DNA of 19,535 bases, from NCBI GenBank assembly GCA_964572185.1, contig CAZNFI010000044.1, forward strand, positions 1 to 19,535, given 5' to 3'. The DNA is from Azophilus sp964572185 (GTDB lineage Bacteria > Pseudomonadota > Gammaproteobacteria > Pseudomonadales > Azotimanducaceae). Positions within the stretch are counted from its first letter, which is position 1. Every line of letters begins with the position of its first letter. Shown in pieces: positions 1-6,644 of the stretch. The notes under the pieces are model-generated. The model did no database searches. It saw only the letters and a list, made by a program, of their open reading frames with translations, and had not been told where the DNA came from. The position numbers and the translations under genes are program-made.

Positions 1-3
1 GCC

Positions 4-1932
4 CTACGGCGAGTACCAGATCGGCGAACTGTAGGCCCTTTCCCGCGTGGTCATGGGCACGGACTCGGGAAGGGCCTGACCGTAGGTTTTCGCGTCGTAC
101 GCGGTCCACCGGGGCGTGGGAATCTCGATGACGCGCGCGTAGTAGAACGATGGCCGGTCAGCATCGAATTCGGGATCGGCCCAGCAGGCGGCCAACTGCG
201 CAGACCCGATGCTGTCGGTCCAGGTTGCCCGGGGCACATCCACCGTGTTTCCCACGGCGGGCAGCCTGCCGCCGGCGCCAGGCTTTCTGCCGTCCGACCA
301 GGCCACATCGAACACCCGCTCCCGGGCATCGCCGTCCCGGTCCAGCCAACCCTTGACGATCTGTATGCGGTCGAGGTTGCCGCTGTGTGGGTCCTTGGCC
401 GCCGCGACCAGGAAGCGGGGCGCCCCGCCCGTTTGCCCGCATCCGTCACCAACTGTCGTCGCGAGGGCATCGGCGTGCGCAGCGGGAAATCGGTGACGGA
501 TGCCGGCTGGTGCGCCGGTCAGTTCGCCGCCCATGGGAACGCCCTTGCCGTAGCCCGTTGCCGCCAGGTCGCCGTCGAGGTCGTCATCCTGAAAGCCCCA
601 TCCGCCGAACAGGCGCAGGCGGATGCGCGGCCCGGTGGTGGCATAGACCTCGCGGCGCAGCATGGCGTCGAAGATCGCCTCCCTGGTGTTGCCGGTCGCC
701 CAGACGGCGGCCAGCCCGGAAGCGACGTACTCCCATCCGAACCGTTTCGCGCCCGGCGTCCAGGGCCGCCACCGGTCCGCCGCCGGCTCACTGTAGGCGA
801 ACTTGCCGAAGAAATTGTTCTCGTCCGCCGTGGCCAGGCCCGTGTGCGAGTCCGTGGAACCGATGAGGCCGAACCGAAACGGATTGACACCCACCAGGTT
901 CGCGATTTCCAGCCCCCGTTTGAGGCCGGAGCGCGCGTAGTCCCCGGCCAGGGTCGCCGGGTCGGCGCCATCGTAGTGGAAATTGCCGTCGTCCCAGGTC
1001 TCGTAGTCGGCGAATTCATCGTTCGGCGACAGCAGCGGGTGGGTTTCGCTGTCGCCCTTGACCTGGGTGGTCTCGTAGATGGGCTCCCAGCGGCTGCGGG
1101 TGCGGGCATAGCCGGCGCTGATGGGGCTGCCGTCGAATCGTTGCCTTGCGAACATGAGACCTTCACTGGTGTTGCCGTTGTGCGGGATGGCCAGCACGCG
1201 TCCGGCGGTTTCCGATTCGTAGCGCTGCATCCAGCGCCACAGGTCTTCCGGGTCCATGCCGTCGGCCACCCGGGCGGGCATGAGCCGGCGCACCGTCTTT
1301 CCCCCGTCGCGATAGATCACCACCCGGTGCAGGTTGTTCCAGTCGGGCATGGAGGTCCACTCGTAGCCGATCAGCGCGGTGAAGCTTCCGGGTGCGTTGA
1401 AGCGGTCGGCGGTGGCCGTGTAGTCGTCCCAGACGCGGCGGGCAAACGATGCGTCCAGCAGGATTTCGGGAAGATCTTCGCTCGCTCCGAAGGCGCCGAC
1501 GATTTCGAAGACGGCGGCCAGCAGTTTCGAGTCATCGCCCGAGGCAATCATGTTCTGCCAGCGACGCACCTTGGGGTCGGCGCCGAAAAACGGGTTGCCG
1601 TTCATGATCTCCGTGACCGTACCCAGGGCATCGGAGTGATCCGCGATCACCAGGAAATCGAGGGGGCGGGTCAATTGAGCGGGCACGCCGCTGGTCGAAA
1701 CGATGCGCTCGCCGCGGGCGAACCGATACGCATCTTCGGGCGTGCGCACCGTGCCCATGGCGCCCGCATCCATGGACAAGCGGGTATGCAGGTGCGTGTC
1801 GCCCCAGTAGACCTCTTCGGGCCAATCGGCCTGTTGCGCCGGCCCGTCCGGCTCCCCCGCCGAGGCCGGGACCAGCACAAAGGCGACCGCCGCCAGCGCA
1901 AAACGGACCATCACGCCAACCCACCGTGTCAT
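4..1932 (-). CDS. Exported DUF3604 protein, PHP-like metal-dependent hydrolase fold
   Basis: The 642-residue product matches the DUF3604 family in length and motifs. The start is placed at the ATG at 1932 because it opens a clear signal peptide: charged MTRWVGVMVR, a hydrophobic stretch to about residue 22, and a likely cleavage after ASA near residue 25. The open frame extends further upstream, but that part runs into the preceding gene's 3' end and is arginine-rich junk. Metal-binding-type motifs follow: WGDTHLHT (D45, H47, H49), VIADHSD (D98, H99, D101), IPHNGN and GSTDSHTG. These resemble PHP-domain phosphoesterases/hydrolases, so a periplasmic metal-dependent hydrolase is inferred. No substrate is established for the family as far as I know. 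It is last in a minus-strand run behind a PhyH dioxygenase (94-bp gap) and an acyl-CoA synthetase, which suggests a catabolic role. The ribosome binding site is weak. The gene is complete, with its stop at the window's left edge. Confidence 0.88.
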   Translation of the reverse strand: MTRWVGVMVRFALAAVAFVLVPASAGEPDGPAQQADWPEEVYWGDTHLHTRLSMDAGAMGTVRTPEDAYRFARGERIVSTSGVPAQLTRPLDFLVIADHSDALGTVTEIMNGNPFFGADPKVRRWQNMIASGDDSKLLAAVFEIVGAFGASEDLPEILLDASFARRVWDDYTATADRFNAPGSFTALIGYEWTSMPDWNNLHRVVIYRDGGKTVRRLMPARVADGMDPEDLWRWMQRYESETAGRVLAIPHNGNTSEGLMFARQRFDGSPISAGYARTRSRWEPIYETTQVKGDSETHPLLSPNDEFADYETWDDGNFHYDGADPATLAGDYARSGLKRGLEIANLVGVNPFRFGLIGSTDSHTGLATADENNFFGKFAYSEPAADRWRPWTPGAKRFGWEYVASGLAAVWATGNTREAIFDAMLRREVYATTGPRIRLRLFGGWGFQDDDLDGDLAATGYGKGVPMGGELTGAPAGIRHRFPAAHADALATTVGDGCGQTGGAPRFLVAAAKDPHSGNLDRIQIVKGWLDRDGDARERVFDVAWSDGRKPGAGGRLPAVGNTVDVPRATWTDSIGSAQLAACWADPEFDADRPSFYYARVIEIPTPRWTAYDAKTYGQALPESVPMTTRERAYSSPIWYSP

Positions 1933-2026
1933 CGGATGAGCCCGGCGGAGCTCGACCTGCCGACTGTCGCCCGGGGAACGAGCGCTGCGCGACCAAGCGT
2001 TCATCGACAACGAATCCGTCCCGGCG

Positions 2027-3001
2027 CTATATCGTGCCAACCCGGCGCCGTGCCGCGAGGAACGCCTTGCGGGCATCGAACTCGGTGCCCTCCGGACCCC
2101 AGCCGTAGTAGATCTCGGATCCGACCATGCGGGCAAACTGCTCGTCGTTGCGATCGAGAATCTCCTGGGACAGGCACTCGCGGTACGCCTCCTGGGGACG
2201 CAGCCACTTGTTGCAGAAGTACAGGATCAGGCTGAAACGCAGGCCGGGGGCCGTGCGCGGCAGGGCGCCGTGCCAGGTGTTGCCGGGCCACACCGCAAGC
2301 GACCCGGCGGGTGCTTCCACCACGTGCAGCCCCGGTGCATCGCGCACCTCGAGCGGTTCGCCCGCGGCAACCGCGGCTTGTGCACCGGCGCGGTCGAGGC
2401 CGCCCATGTAGAAGTTCTCTTCCGGCAACGGATTGCGCTGCAACCGGTGGCTGCCGGGAACGAAGCAGAGCGCCCCGTTTTCGCGGCTGTAGTCGGAGAG
2501 CAGAAAGTTGATGTTGCAGACCAGGGGCAGCGGCGCCGGGTGAAAGGCCTGGTCGGTGTGCAGCATCAGCGGCAGCGCCCCGGGGCCGCGGATGCGCCCG
2601 ACGCAGGTCGAGAGCACTGCATCGTCGCCCACCAGGTAGCGCACCATGGCCTGGACAACGGGATTCATCAATGCCTGTTCGAATACCCTGCCTTTCGCCA
2701 GCAGAAACTCCTGGCGTTCCACCGGGTCGGCCGGGTCGGCATGGGTGGTGCCCGCATCCGTGTCCGGCCATTGCCCCCGCGTCTGTTCACTGATTTCGCA
2801 AATGCGCTGCAACAGTCGTGGGGCAAGCCCGCCCGTCCCCGCCAGCTGCGGCGGAATGACCGTATAGCCGAGCCCCTCGATCTCCGCCAGGTGCTGTTCC
2901 AGCCCCAACGCCCTGACGGCGGCAAACGCCTCTCCGGCTGCGGATGCCGACGGTGGGCGGGTCAGCTCGATGGCCGCCCGGGTGATGTTGCTCACTTGCA
3001 T
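2027..3001 (-). CDS. Phytanoyl-CoA dioxygenase (PhyH) family protein, paralog 1
   Basis: This 324-residue protein is a Fe(II)/2-oxoglutarate-dependent oxygenase of the PhyH superfamily. The facial triad is visible as LHTD (H148, D150) and NTWH (H244), and R255 in PRTAPGLR is the likely 2-oxoglutarate anchor. The segments ENGALCFVPGSH (about 174-185) and PAGSLAVWPGNTWHG are typical of the double-stranded beta-helix core. Members hydroxylate acyl-CoAs or other small organic molecules; the substrate here is unknown. The ATG at 3001 follows a strong purine-rich site (GGGAGGGGG). It lies 150 bp downstream of an acyl-CoA synthetase and 94 bp upstream of the DUF3604 gene on the same strand, so the three may be co-transcribed. 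It is clearly paralogous to the gene at 12722-13621: both share the PRTAPGLR motif, a LxLLYFC/LILYFC strand, and a QExYR segment after the core. Confidence 0.92.
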   Translation of the reverse strand: MQVSNITRAAIELTRPPSASAAGEAFAAVRALGLEQHLAEIEGLGYTVIPPQLAGTGGLAPRLLQRICEISEQTRGQWPDTDAGTTHADPADPVERQEFLLAKGRVFEQALMNPVVQAMVRYLVGDDAVLSTCVGRIRGPGALPLMLHTDQAFHPAPLPLVCNINFLLSDYSRENGALCFVPGSHRLQRNPLPEENFYMGGLDRAGAQAAVAAGEPLEVRDAPGLHVVEAPAGSLAVWPGNTWHGALPRTAPGLRFSLILYFCNKWLRPQEAYRECLSQEILDRNDEQFARMVGSEIYYGWGPEGTEFDARKAFLAARRRVGTI

Positions 3002-3069
3002 GACCGATCCCCCTCCCGAGAAGTGTCGTCCGACCCGGATTGTGCCCCGGTCGCAGGCTTGCTGTCATT

Positions 3070-3099
3070 TACCAGTGCGGTGGCTACCAGTGCGGTGGC
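3070..3099. repeat. Perfect 15-bp tandem duplication
   Basis: The unit TACCAGTGCGGTGGC occurs twice head to tail with no spacer. It lies in the 150-bp gap between the acyl-CoA synthetase stop and the PhyH start. It looks like a simple slippage duplication; no function can be assigned. Confidence 0.9.
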
Positions 3100-3151
3100 C
3101 CGGGCGGCTGCCGTTCGAGTACGTCGAGTTGCACGGCCGCATACTGCCCCT

Positions 3152-4696
3152 CTAAACCGGCGCCGGACCCGGATACCGGTCGCGCAGCATCCACTTCAGG
3201 ATCTTGCCGCTCGGATTGCGCGGAATCTCATCGGTGAATACCACCGCCTTGGGCTGCTTGAACCGGGCGAGCCGTCCCTGGCAGTAGTCGAGCACCTGCG
3301 CTTCCGTCAGCGCCTCGGAATTCCTCACCACCACAGCCAGCGGGCTTTCCCCCCAGGTCTCGCTGGGCTGGCCGATCACTGCCGCATCGGCGATGTCGGA
3401 ATGGGTCGCCAGCACGCCCTCGATCTCGGCCGGATAGACGTTCTCGCCGCCGGAGATGATCATGTCCTTGATGCGGTCCTGGATGGAGACGAAGCCCTCT
3501 TCATCCATGGTCGCCACATCGCCGGTGTGCAACCAGCCGTCGATGATGGTCTCCGCGGTAGCCTCCGGGCGGTTCCAGTATTCGCGCATGATGTGGGCGC
3601 CCGCCACCAGTACCTCGCCGGGTTCGCCCGGCGCACAGTCGTCGCCGGCTTCGTTCACCACGCGCACTTCGGTGTGGAAGAACGACTTGCCGGTGGAGTC
3701 GGGCTTGCGCAGCGAGTCTTCCGCATCCATGAGGCAGGCCGGGCCGCAGGTCTCGGTGAGCCCGTATACCTGCCGGATGCCGATGCCGAGATCCATGTAC
3801 CGTTGCGTCAGCGCCACCGGGACCGGCGCCGCCCCGGTCATGATCCAGCGCAGGCGCGAGTGATCGAATTCCTCGAAGCCGGGAACCTGCAGCATGAAGT
3901 TCAGCATGGCGGGAACCATCAACCCGATGGTGACCCTTTCCCGCTCGAGCAACTGCCAGGCCAGCAACGGCTCGAAACTGCGCATGACCACCGAGGTGGC
4001 GCCCTGATAGACGTTGACCGCGCAGGGGGTCAGCGCGCCCACGTGAAACATGGGCAATGCGCCGAGAAAACGGTCGCCCTCCCGGTAGTGACAGTTGACG
4101 GCGATGGTAAGGATCGCCCAGATCGAGGTGTTGTGGGTATGCACCACGCCCTTGGGCAGGCCGGTGGTGCCGGAGGTATACATGATGTAGAGCATGTCGT
4201 CGTCGGCACCGCCGATTGCCGGCTCTGCCGCGCCGGCCGCATCGCGAAACCGCTGATAGCTCTCCGCAAACCAGGCGATATCCGCCGTGCCCTGCACCTG
4301 CAGCCAGTGCTGGATATCGGTTTTGCCGCCCCGGCCATGCAGGTCGGCCACGGTATCCAGGAATTCCTCTCCGAATATGAGACGTGTGGTGCCGCTGTCC
4401 TTGAGGATGAATTCCAGTTCATCGGCCACCAGCCGCCAGTTGAGCGGCACCACCACCGCGCCGATCTTGGCGAGCCCGAAATAGGCCTCCATGAACTCGG
4501 CGCTGTTCATCAGCAGCAACCCGACCCGCTCCCCTTTCTGCACGCCCGCCTGGCCCAGGGCATTGGCGATGCGATTGCTGCGTTCGTTGAGTTCGGCGAA
4601 CGTCAGCCTGAGGTCGGAATGGCTGTCGACATAGGCTTCCCTGCGCGGCGACAGAAAGGCGCGCCTGGTCAACAACAAACCCAGATTTTTCTGCAT
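3152..4696 (-). CDS. AMP-dependent acyl-CoA synthetase (ANL superfamily)
   Basis: A 514-residue adenylate-forming enzyme that should activate a carboxylic acid with ATP and then form the CoA thioester. All core motifs are intact: the P-loop YTSGTTGLPKG (173-183), YGLTE (311-315), the TGD motif (391-393), the hinge DRIKD (407-411), GGENVYP (416-422), and the catalytic lysine K498 in NPSGKILKW near the C-terminus. The length is typical of medium/long-chain or aromatic acyl-CoA ligases; the acid cannot be read from sequence. The start at 4696 is chosen because GGTGGAGGAGAC lies immediately upstream and MQKNLGLLLTRR fits the family N-terminus. The frame stays open another 82 codons upstream, but those codons look non-coding. 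It heads a minus-strand run with PhyH and DUF3604 genes. I see no clear promoter for it in 4697-4960, a stretch without a gene. Confidence 0.93.
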   Translation of the reverse strand: MQKNLGLLLTRRAFLSPRREAYVDSHSDLRLTFAELNERSNRIANALGQAGVQKGERVGLLLMNSAEFMEAYFGLAKIGAVVVPLNWRLVADELEFILKDSGTTRLIFGEEFLDTVADLHGRGGKTDIQHWLQVQGTADIAWFAESYQRFRDAAGAAEPAIGGADDDMLYIMYTSGTTGLPKGVVHTHNTSIWAILTIAVNCHYREGDRFLGALPMFHVGALTPCAVNVYQGATSVVMRSFEPLLAWQLLERERVTIGLMVPAMLNFMLQVPGFEEFDHSRLRWIMTGAAPVPVALTQRYMDLGIGIRQVYGLTETCGPACLMDAEDSLRKPDSTGKSFFHTEVRVVNEAGDDCAPGEPGEVLVAGAHIMREYWNRPEATAETIIDGWLHTGDVATMDEEGFVSIQDRIKDMIISGGENVYPAEIEGVLATHSDIADAAVIGQPSETWGESPLAVVVRNSEALTEAQVLDYCQGRLARFKQPKAVVFTDEIPRNPSGKILKWMLRDRYPGPAPV

Positions 4697-4960
4697 GTCT
4701 CCTCCACCGTTCCCGCGAGCCGCCAACGCTGCACCGGCCCGGTCTGTTTTACTCGGCTCGTGCCGTGCATTTTGCCTGTTCAGGCGCTTCCCCGCAGCCC
4801 TTGGACGGCAATCGGGCCAACCCGCAACGAGCCGCTTCAAAGCGTTCGCCAGAGCTCTCGGAACCACTCGCAACCGCCTGATTTCATCGCAAAAACTGGC
4901 TGGCGGGATTGTGTGGCGAGGCCCCGTAACGAAAAGAAACAATTTTTGAGGGAATTTTTC

Positions 4961-4988
4961 TTGCTACCTGTGTCTAATCTCGTACAAT
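4961..4988 (+). promoter_or_regulatory. Probable sigma70 promoter for the upstream C-rich RNA
   Basis: TTGCTA (4961-4966) and TACAAT (4983-4988) are separated by 16 bp. They are preceded by an A/T-rich stretch (about 4930-4960) that is unusual in this GC-rich DNA and could act as an UP element. Initiation would fall near 4995, just before the structured region. Confidence 0.5.
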
Positions 4989-4994
4989 GCGCGG

Positions 4995-5117
4995 CTTCGC
5001 TCCTGGGACAGCACTCGTGCTGTCTCTGGTCGGAGAAACAGGCGTGGCGCGGTTCTCTCTCCCCTTCCTCCCTTGACCGCGAAGACAGCACCTCAAAGGT
5101 CTGTCGCCACGCCTTCT
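4995..5117 (+). ncRNA. Predicted C-rich structured RNA, copy 1 (sRNA or merR leader)
   Basis: No open frame explains this stretch, but nested pairings do. A 5' hairpin pairs 5007-5014 with 5017-5024 (GACAGCAC/GTGCTGTC). An outer stem pairs 5040-5049 with 5105-5114 (AGGCGTGGCG/CGCCACGCCT, 10 bp). Inside it, CGCGGT (5048-5053) pairs with ACCGCG (5076-5081) and presents a 20-nt all-pyrimidine loop (5055-5074) that includes TCCTCCCTT. A second internal hairpin pairs 5084-5093 with 5096-5105 in two blocks (GACAG/CTGTC and ACCT/AGGT). The two inner stems and the outer stem form a three-way junction; a few base pairs at the junctions compete. The architecture and closing-stem sequence match the RNA at 6241-6356. 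The pyrimidine loop is complementary to Shine-Dalgarno sequences. There is only a weak U-rich 3' end, so it may instead be part of the leader of the MerR gene at 5251. The 5' end is inferred from the promoter. Confidence 0.55.
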
Positions 5118-5213
5118 CCCTTTCCGGGCCGCGCTTCCAGTCCGGCCAGACCAGAATTCGCGCCCGCCGCGGCAACGCGCTGTCACTGGACAAGGCCAGT
5201 CGAACCTGTCAAA

Positions 5214-5243
5214 TTCACGTTCACCTCTTGTACTGGGCAATGC
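5214..5243 (+). promoter_or_regulatory. Promoter/operator-like element just upstream of the MerR gene
   Basis: TTCACG (5214-5219) followed by TTGTACTGG (5228-5236) and GGCAATG aligns without gaps to the promoter of the downstream RNA, where TTGACA precedes TTGTACTGG by the same 14 bp. If used as a promoter it would start near 5249-5250, giving an almost leaderless mRNA for the GTG at 5251. It could equally be only a protein-binding site. Confidence 0.35.
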
Positions 5244-5250
5244 GGCCGAC

Positions 5251-6153
5251 GTGGAACTCGACCAGGACCTCTACCGCATCGGTACGGTGGCCAACCTCAC
5301 CGGCCTCTCCGTAGAGCGCCTGCGTGCCTGGGACCGCCGGTACGGCCTTGCCCCCGCCCACCGGTCCGGCAAGACGCGCTTCTACGACCGGGCACAACTG
5401 CAGCGCCTGAAGCGCATCAAGCAACTCATCGACCAGGGCCAGCCGATCTCGAGCCTGGTGGACCTGTCCGATGAGCAACTGGCGTCGCGCCTGACCGCCA
5501 GCCACGAGATCACCGCTTTCACACCGCGCATCGGCCTGATCGGGCCGAACCTGCTGGTACTGGAGCACGAGGCCGACACGAGCGCCGACATCCGCGCCCG
5601 CTGGGCCAACATGGACGCCTTCGGCAGTAACCCGCAAGCACCGGGAGGGCTCGATGCGGTGGTCGTTCAGCTTCCCGTTCTATCCCTTCGGCCTGTTGAA
5701 ATAGTTGAAGAAAATTACCCGGAGGCGCGCATCGTCGCCCTCTATCAGTTCGTCACCGACAAGCACCTGAACCGGGTACGGGAGCACGGTGTCACCGCCC
5801 TGCAGTGGCCGCTGAGCTGGCCCGAGATCGAAAGCGCCTGCCAGTCTGGCGCGTCGCGGCCGTTACGCGCCCCGCGCAGCGCCCCGCGCCGCTTCAGCGA
5901 CGAGCAATTGATCGCCATCGCCGCCAGCGCCACCGACCCGAGCCAGTCGCCAAATCACCTCGTCGAACTGATCACCAGGCTCAACGCATTCGCCGACTAC
6001 ACGCTGGCCTGGCAAGGCGCCGATGAAGCGCCTGCCGGAGCGGTGGCCGTACATGAACGAGTCTACAGCGACGTGACCCAGGCGCGGGCGCAACTGGAGT
6101 CAGCACTGGAGGCGTTGGCCGACGCCGAGGAACTGCTGTCGGCCTGGATCTGA
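5251..6153 (+). CDS. MerR-family transcriptional regulator with a degenerate sensor-like C-terminal half
   Basis: A 300-residue regulator. Residues 8-72 form the MerR winged helix-turn-helix (YRIGTVANLTGLSVERLRAW, then DRRYG and SGKTRFYDRAQL), of the MlrA/CarA/LitR type with the RAWDRRYG signature. Residues about 92-190 look like an alternating alpha/beta domain (RIGLIGPNLLVLEHE, LDAVVVQLPVL, ARIVALYQF, VTALQWPLS). The cobalamin-binding DxHxxG motif of CarH/LitR light sensors is absent. Residues 215-300 are mostly helical (FSDEQLIAIA, HLVELITRLNAFADY). The start is GTG at 5251; the nearby ATG at 5240 is out of frame and no other in-frame start fits. No clear ribosome binding site precedes it. 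The gene sits alone between two similar C-rich structured RNAs on the same strand, and an element in its own upstream region recurs in the promoter of the downstream RNA. Autoregulation and control of the RNA are therefore inferred. The ligand is unknown. Confidence 0.85.
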   Translation: MELDQDLYRIGTVANLTGLSVERLRAWDRRYGLAPAHRSGKTRFYDRAQLQRLKRIKQLIDQGQPISSLVDLSDEQLASRLTASHEITAFTPRIGLIGPNLLVLEHEADTSADIRARWANMDAFGSNPQAPGGLDAVVVQLPVLSLRPVEIVEENYPEARIVALYQFVTDKHLNRVREHGVTALQWPLSWPEIESACQSGASRPLRAPRSAPRRFSDEQLIAIAASATDPSQSPNHLVELITRLNAFADYTLAWQGADEAPAGAVAVHERVYSDVTQARAQLESALEALADAEELLSAWI

Positions 6154-6185
6154 TCAAACCTATACAAAACATGGACGTAAAGTCG

Positions 6186-6234
6186 ATTTTTATTCAAAAA
6201 CTGCTTGACAGCGCCCCTTTGTACTGGACATAAT
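6186..6234 (+). promoter_or_regulatory. Strong sigma70 promoter with UP-like element for the downstream C-rich RNA
   Basis: A consensus TTGACA (6205-6210) and CATAAT (6229-6234) are separated by 18 bp, preceded by an A/T-rich tract (6186-6200). The spacer contains TTGTACTGG, the element also found before the MerR gene. MerR-family proteins classically bind between -35 and -10 of promoters with long spacers, so this site is a candidate target. Predicted initiation is near 6241. Confidence 0.7.
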
Positions 6235-6240
6235 CGTTCC

Positions 6241-6356
6241 CCAATTACAAACAAGGCGTGCCAGCAACTTCGCAGCAGTCCTCCCTTTCAAGTGTCCTTC
6301 CCCCCAGATGCGAAGTTGTGTTCAGAAACTCCCCCCTTCTGACACGCCTTTTTTTC
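6241..6356 (+). ncRNA. Predicted C-rich small RNA, copy 2, with its own promoter and terminator
   Basis: A free-standing RNA of about 115 nt is strongly suggested. An outer stem pairs AGGCGTG (6254-6260) with CACGCCT (6343-6349) and runs into seven T residues, so the closing stem is also the terminator. Inside, CAACTTCGCA (6265-6274) pairs perfectly with TGCGAAGTTG (6309-6318) and exposes a 34-nt loop containing TCCTCCCTT and CCTTCCCCCC. A second hairpin, TCAGAA (6322-6327) with TTCTGA (6337-6342), carries the loop ACTCCCCCC. The result is a three-way junction with two C-rich loops able to pair with GGAGG-type ribosome binding sites. This resembles in style the C-rich-loop sRNAs known from other bacteria, such as Xanthomonas sX13 and the alphaproteobacterial 'cuckoo' RNAs; I do not recognise it as any of them. 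It follows the MerR stop by 87 bp. Confidence 0.75.
6343..6355 (+). terminator. Intrinsic terminator ending C-rich RNA copy 2
   Basis: The 3' arm CACGCCT of the RNA's outer stem is followed directly by T residues to 6355. The 5' arm lies about 85 nt upstream at 6254-6260, with the TCAGAA/TTCTGA hairpin stacked directly beneath. Confidence 0.65.
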
Positions 6357-6454
6357 ATTCTTCCCCCACATCCTGAAGACGCCGTTCGGCACGTTCACGT
6401 CGTTGCGCCAAAAGTGTGCGCGCGCGCTGATGCAGCAGCGTACCGCATGTGAAA

Positions 6455-6471
6455 CGCACCAGTTTGGTGCG
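6455..6471. promoter_or_regulatory. NtrC-like dyad in otherwise empty intergenic DNA
   Basis: CGCACCA-GTT-TGGTGCG is a perfect 7-bp inverted repeat matching the GCACC-N5-GGTGC core of NtrC sites. I found no sigma54 -24/-12 promoter nearby. The surrounding 6357-6644 stretch has no supportable gene. The dyad could also be a simple hairpin between the sRNA terminator and the convergent kinase-like gene. Confidence 0.3.
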
Positions 6472-6644
6472 CCAGTACGCGCAATGACCCTGTGCGATAC
6501 GACGGCATCTCGTACCCGACTCCAACTTGCCCCCATCGTCAAGCCGGTCCCGTTGCCAACGCGGCCCCTGTCTCCACCGTAACCCCCGCCCCGCCTACAC
6601 GCAGTTCGCCCTGAACGCCCTGCCGCCGGCGACAGCGCAGTTGT

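Noticed and set aside
385..2235. A 616-codon plus-strand frame opposite DUF3604
   Set aside because: Antisense shadow; no motifs and no ribosome binding site logic.
2270..5314. A 1014-codon plus-strand open frame antisense to PhyH and the acyl-CoA synthetase
   Set aside because: The real genes on the other strand have full catalytic motifs. This frame has no recognisable domain and runs through the regulatory island.
6160..6180. TATACA-N9-CGTAAA, resembling the TRTACA-N9-TGTAYA operator of LitR/PplR-type regulators
   Set aside because: The second half matches only four of six positions. Kept as a possibility only, because the MerR gene here lacks the B12 motif of that group.
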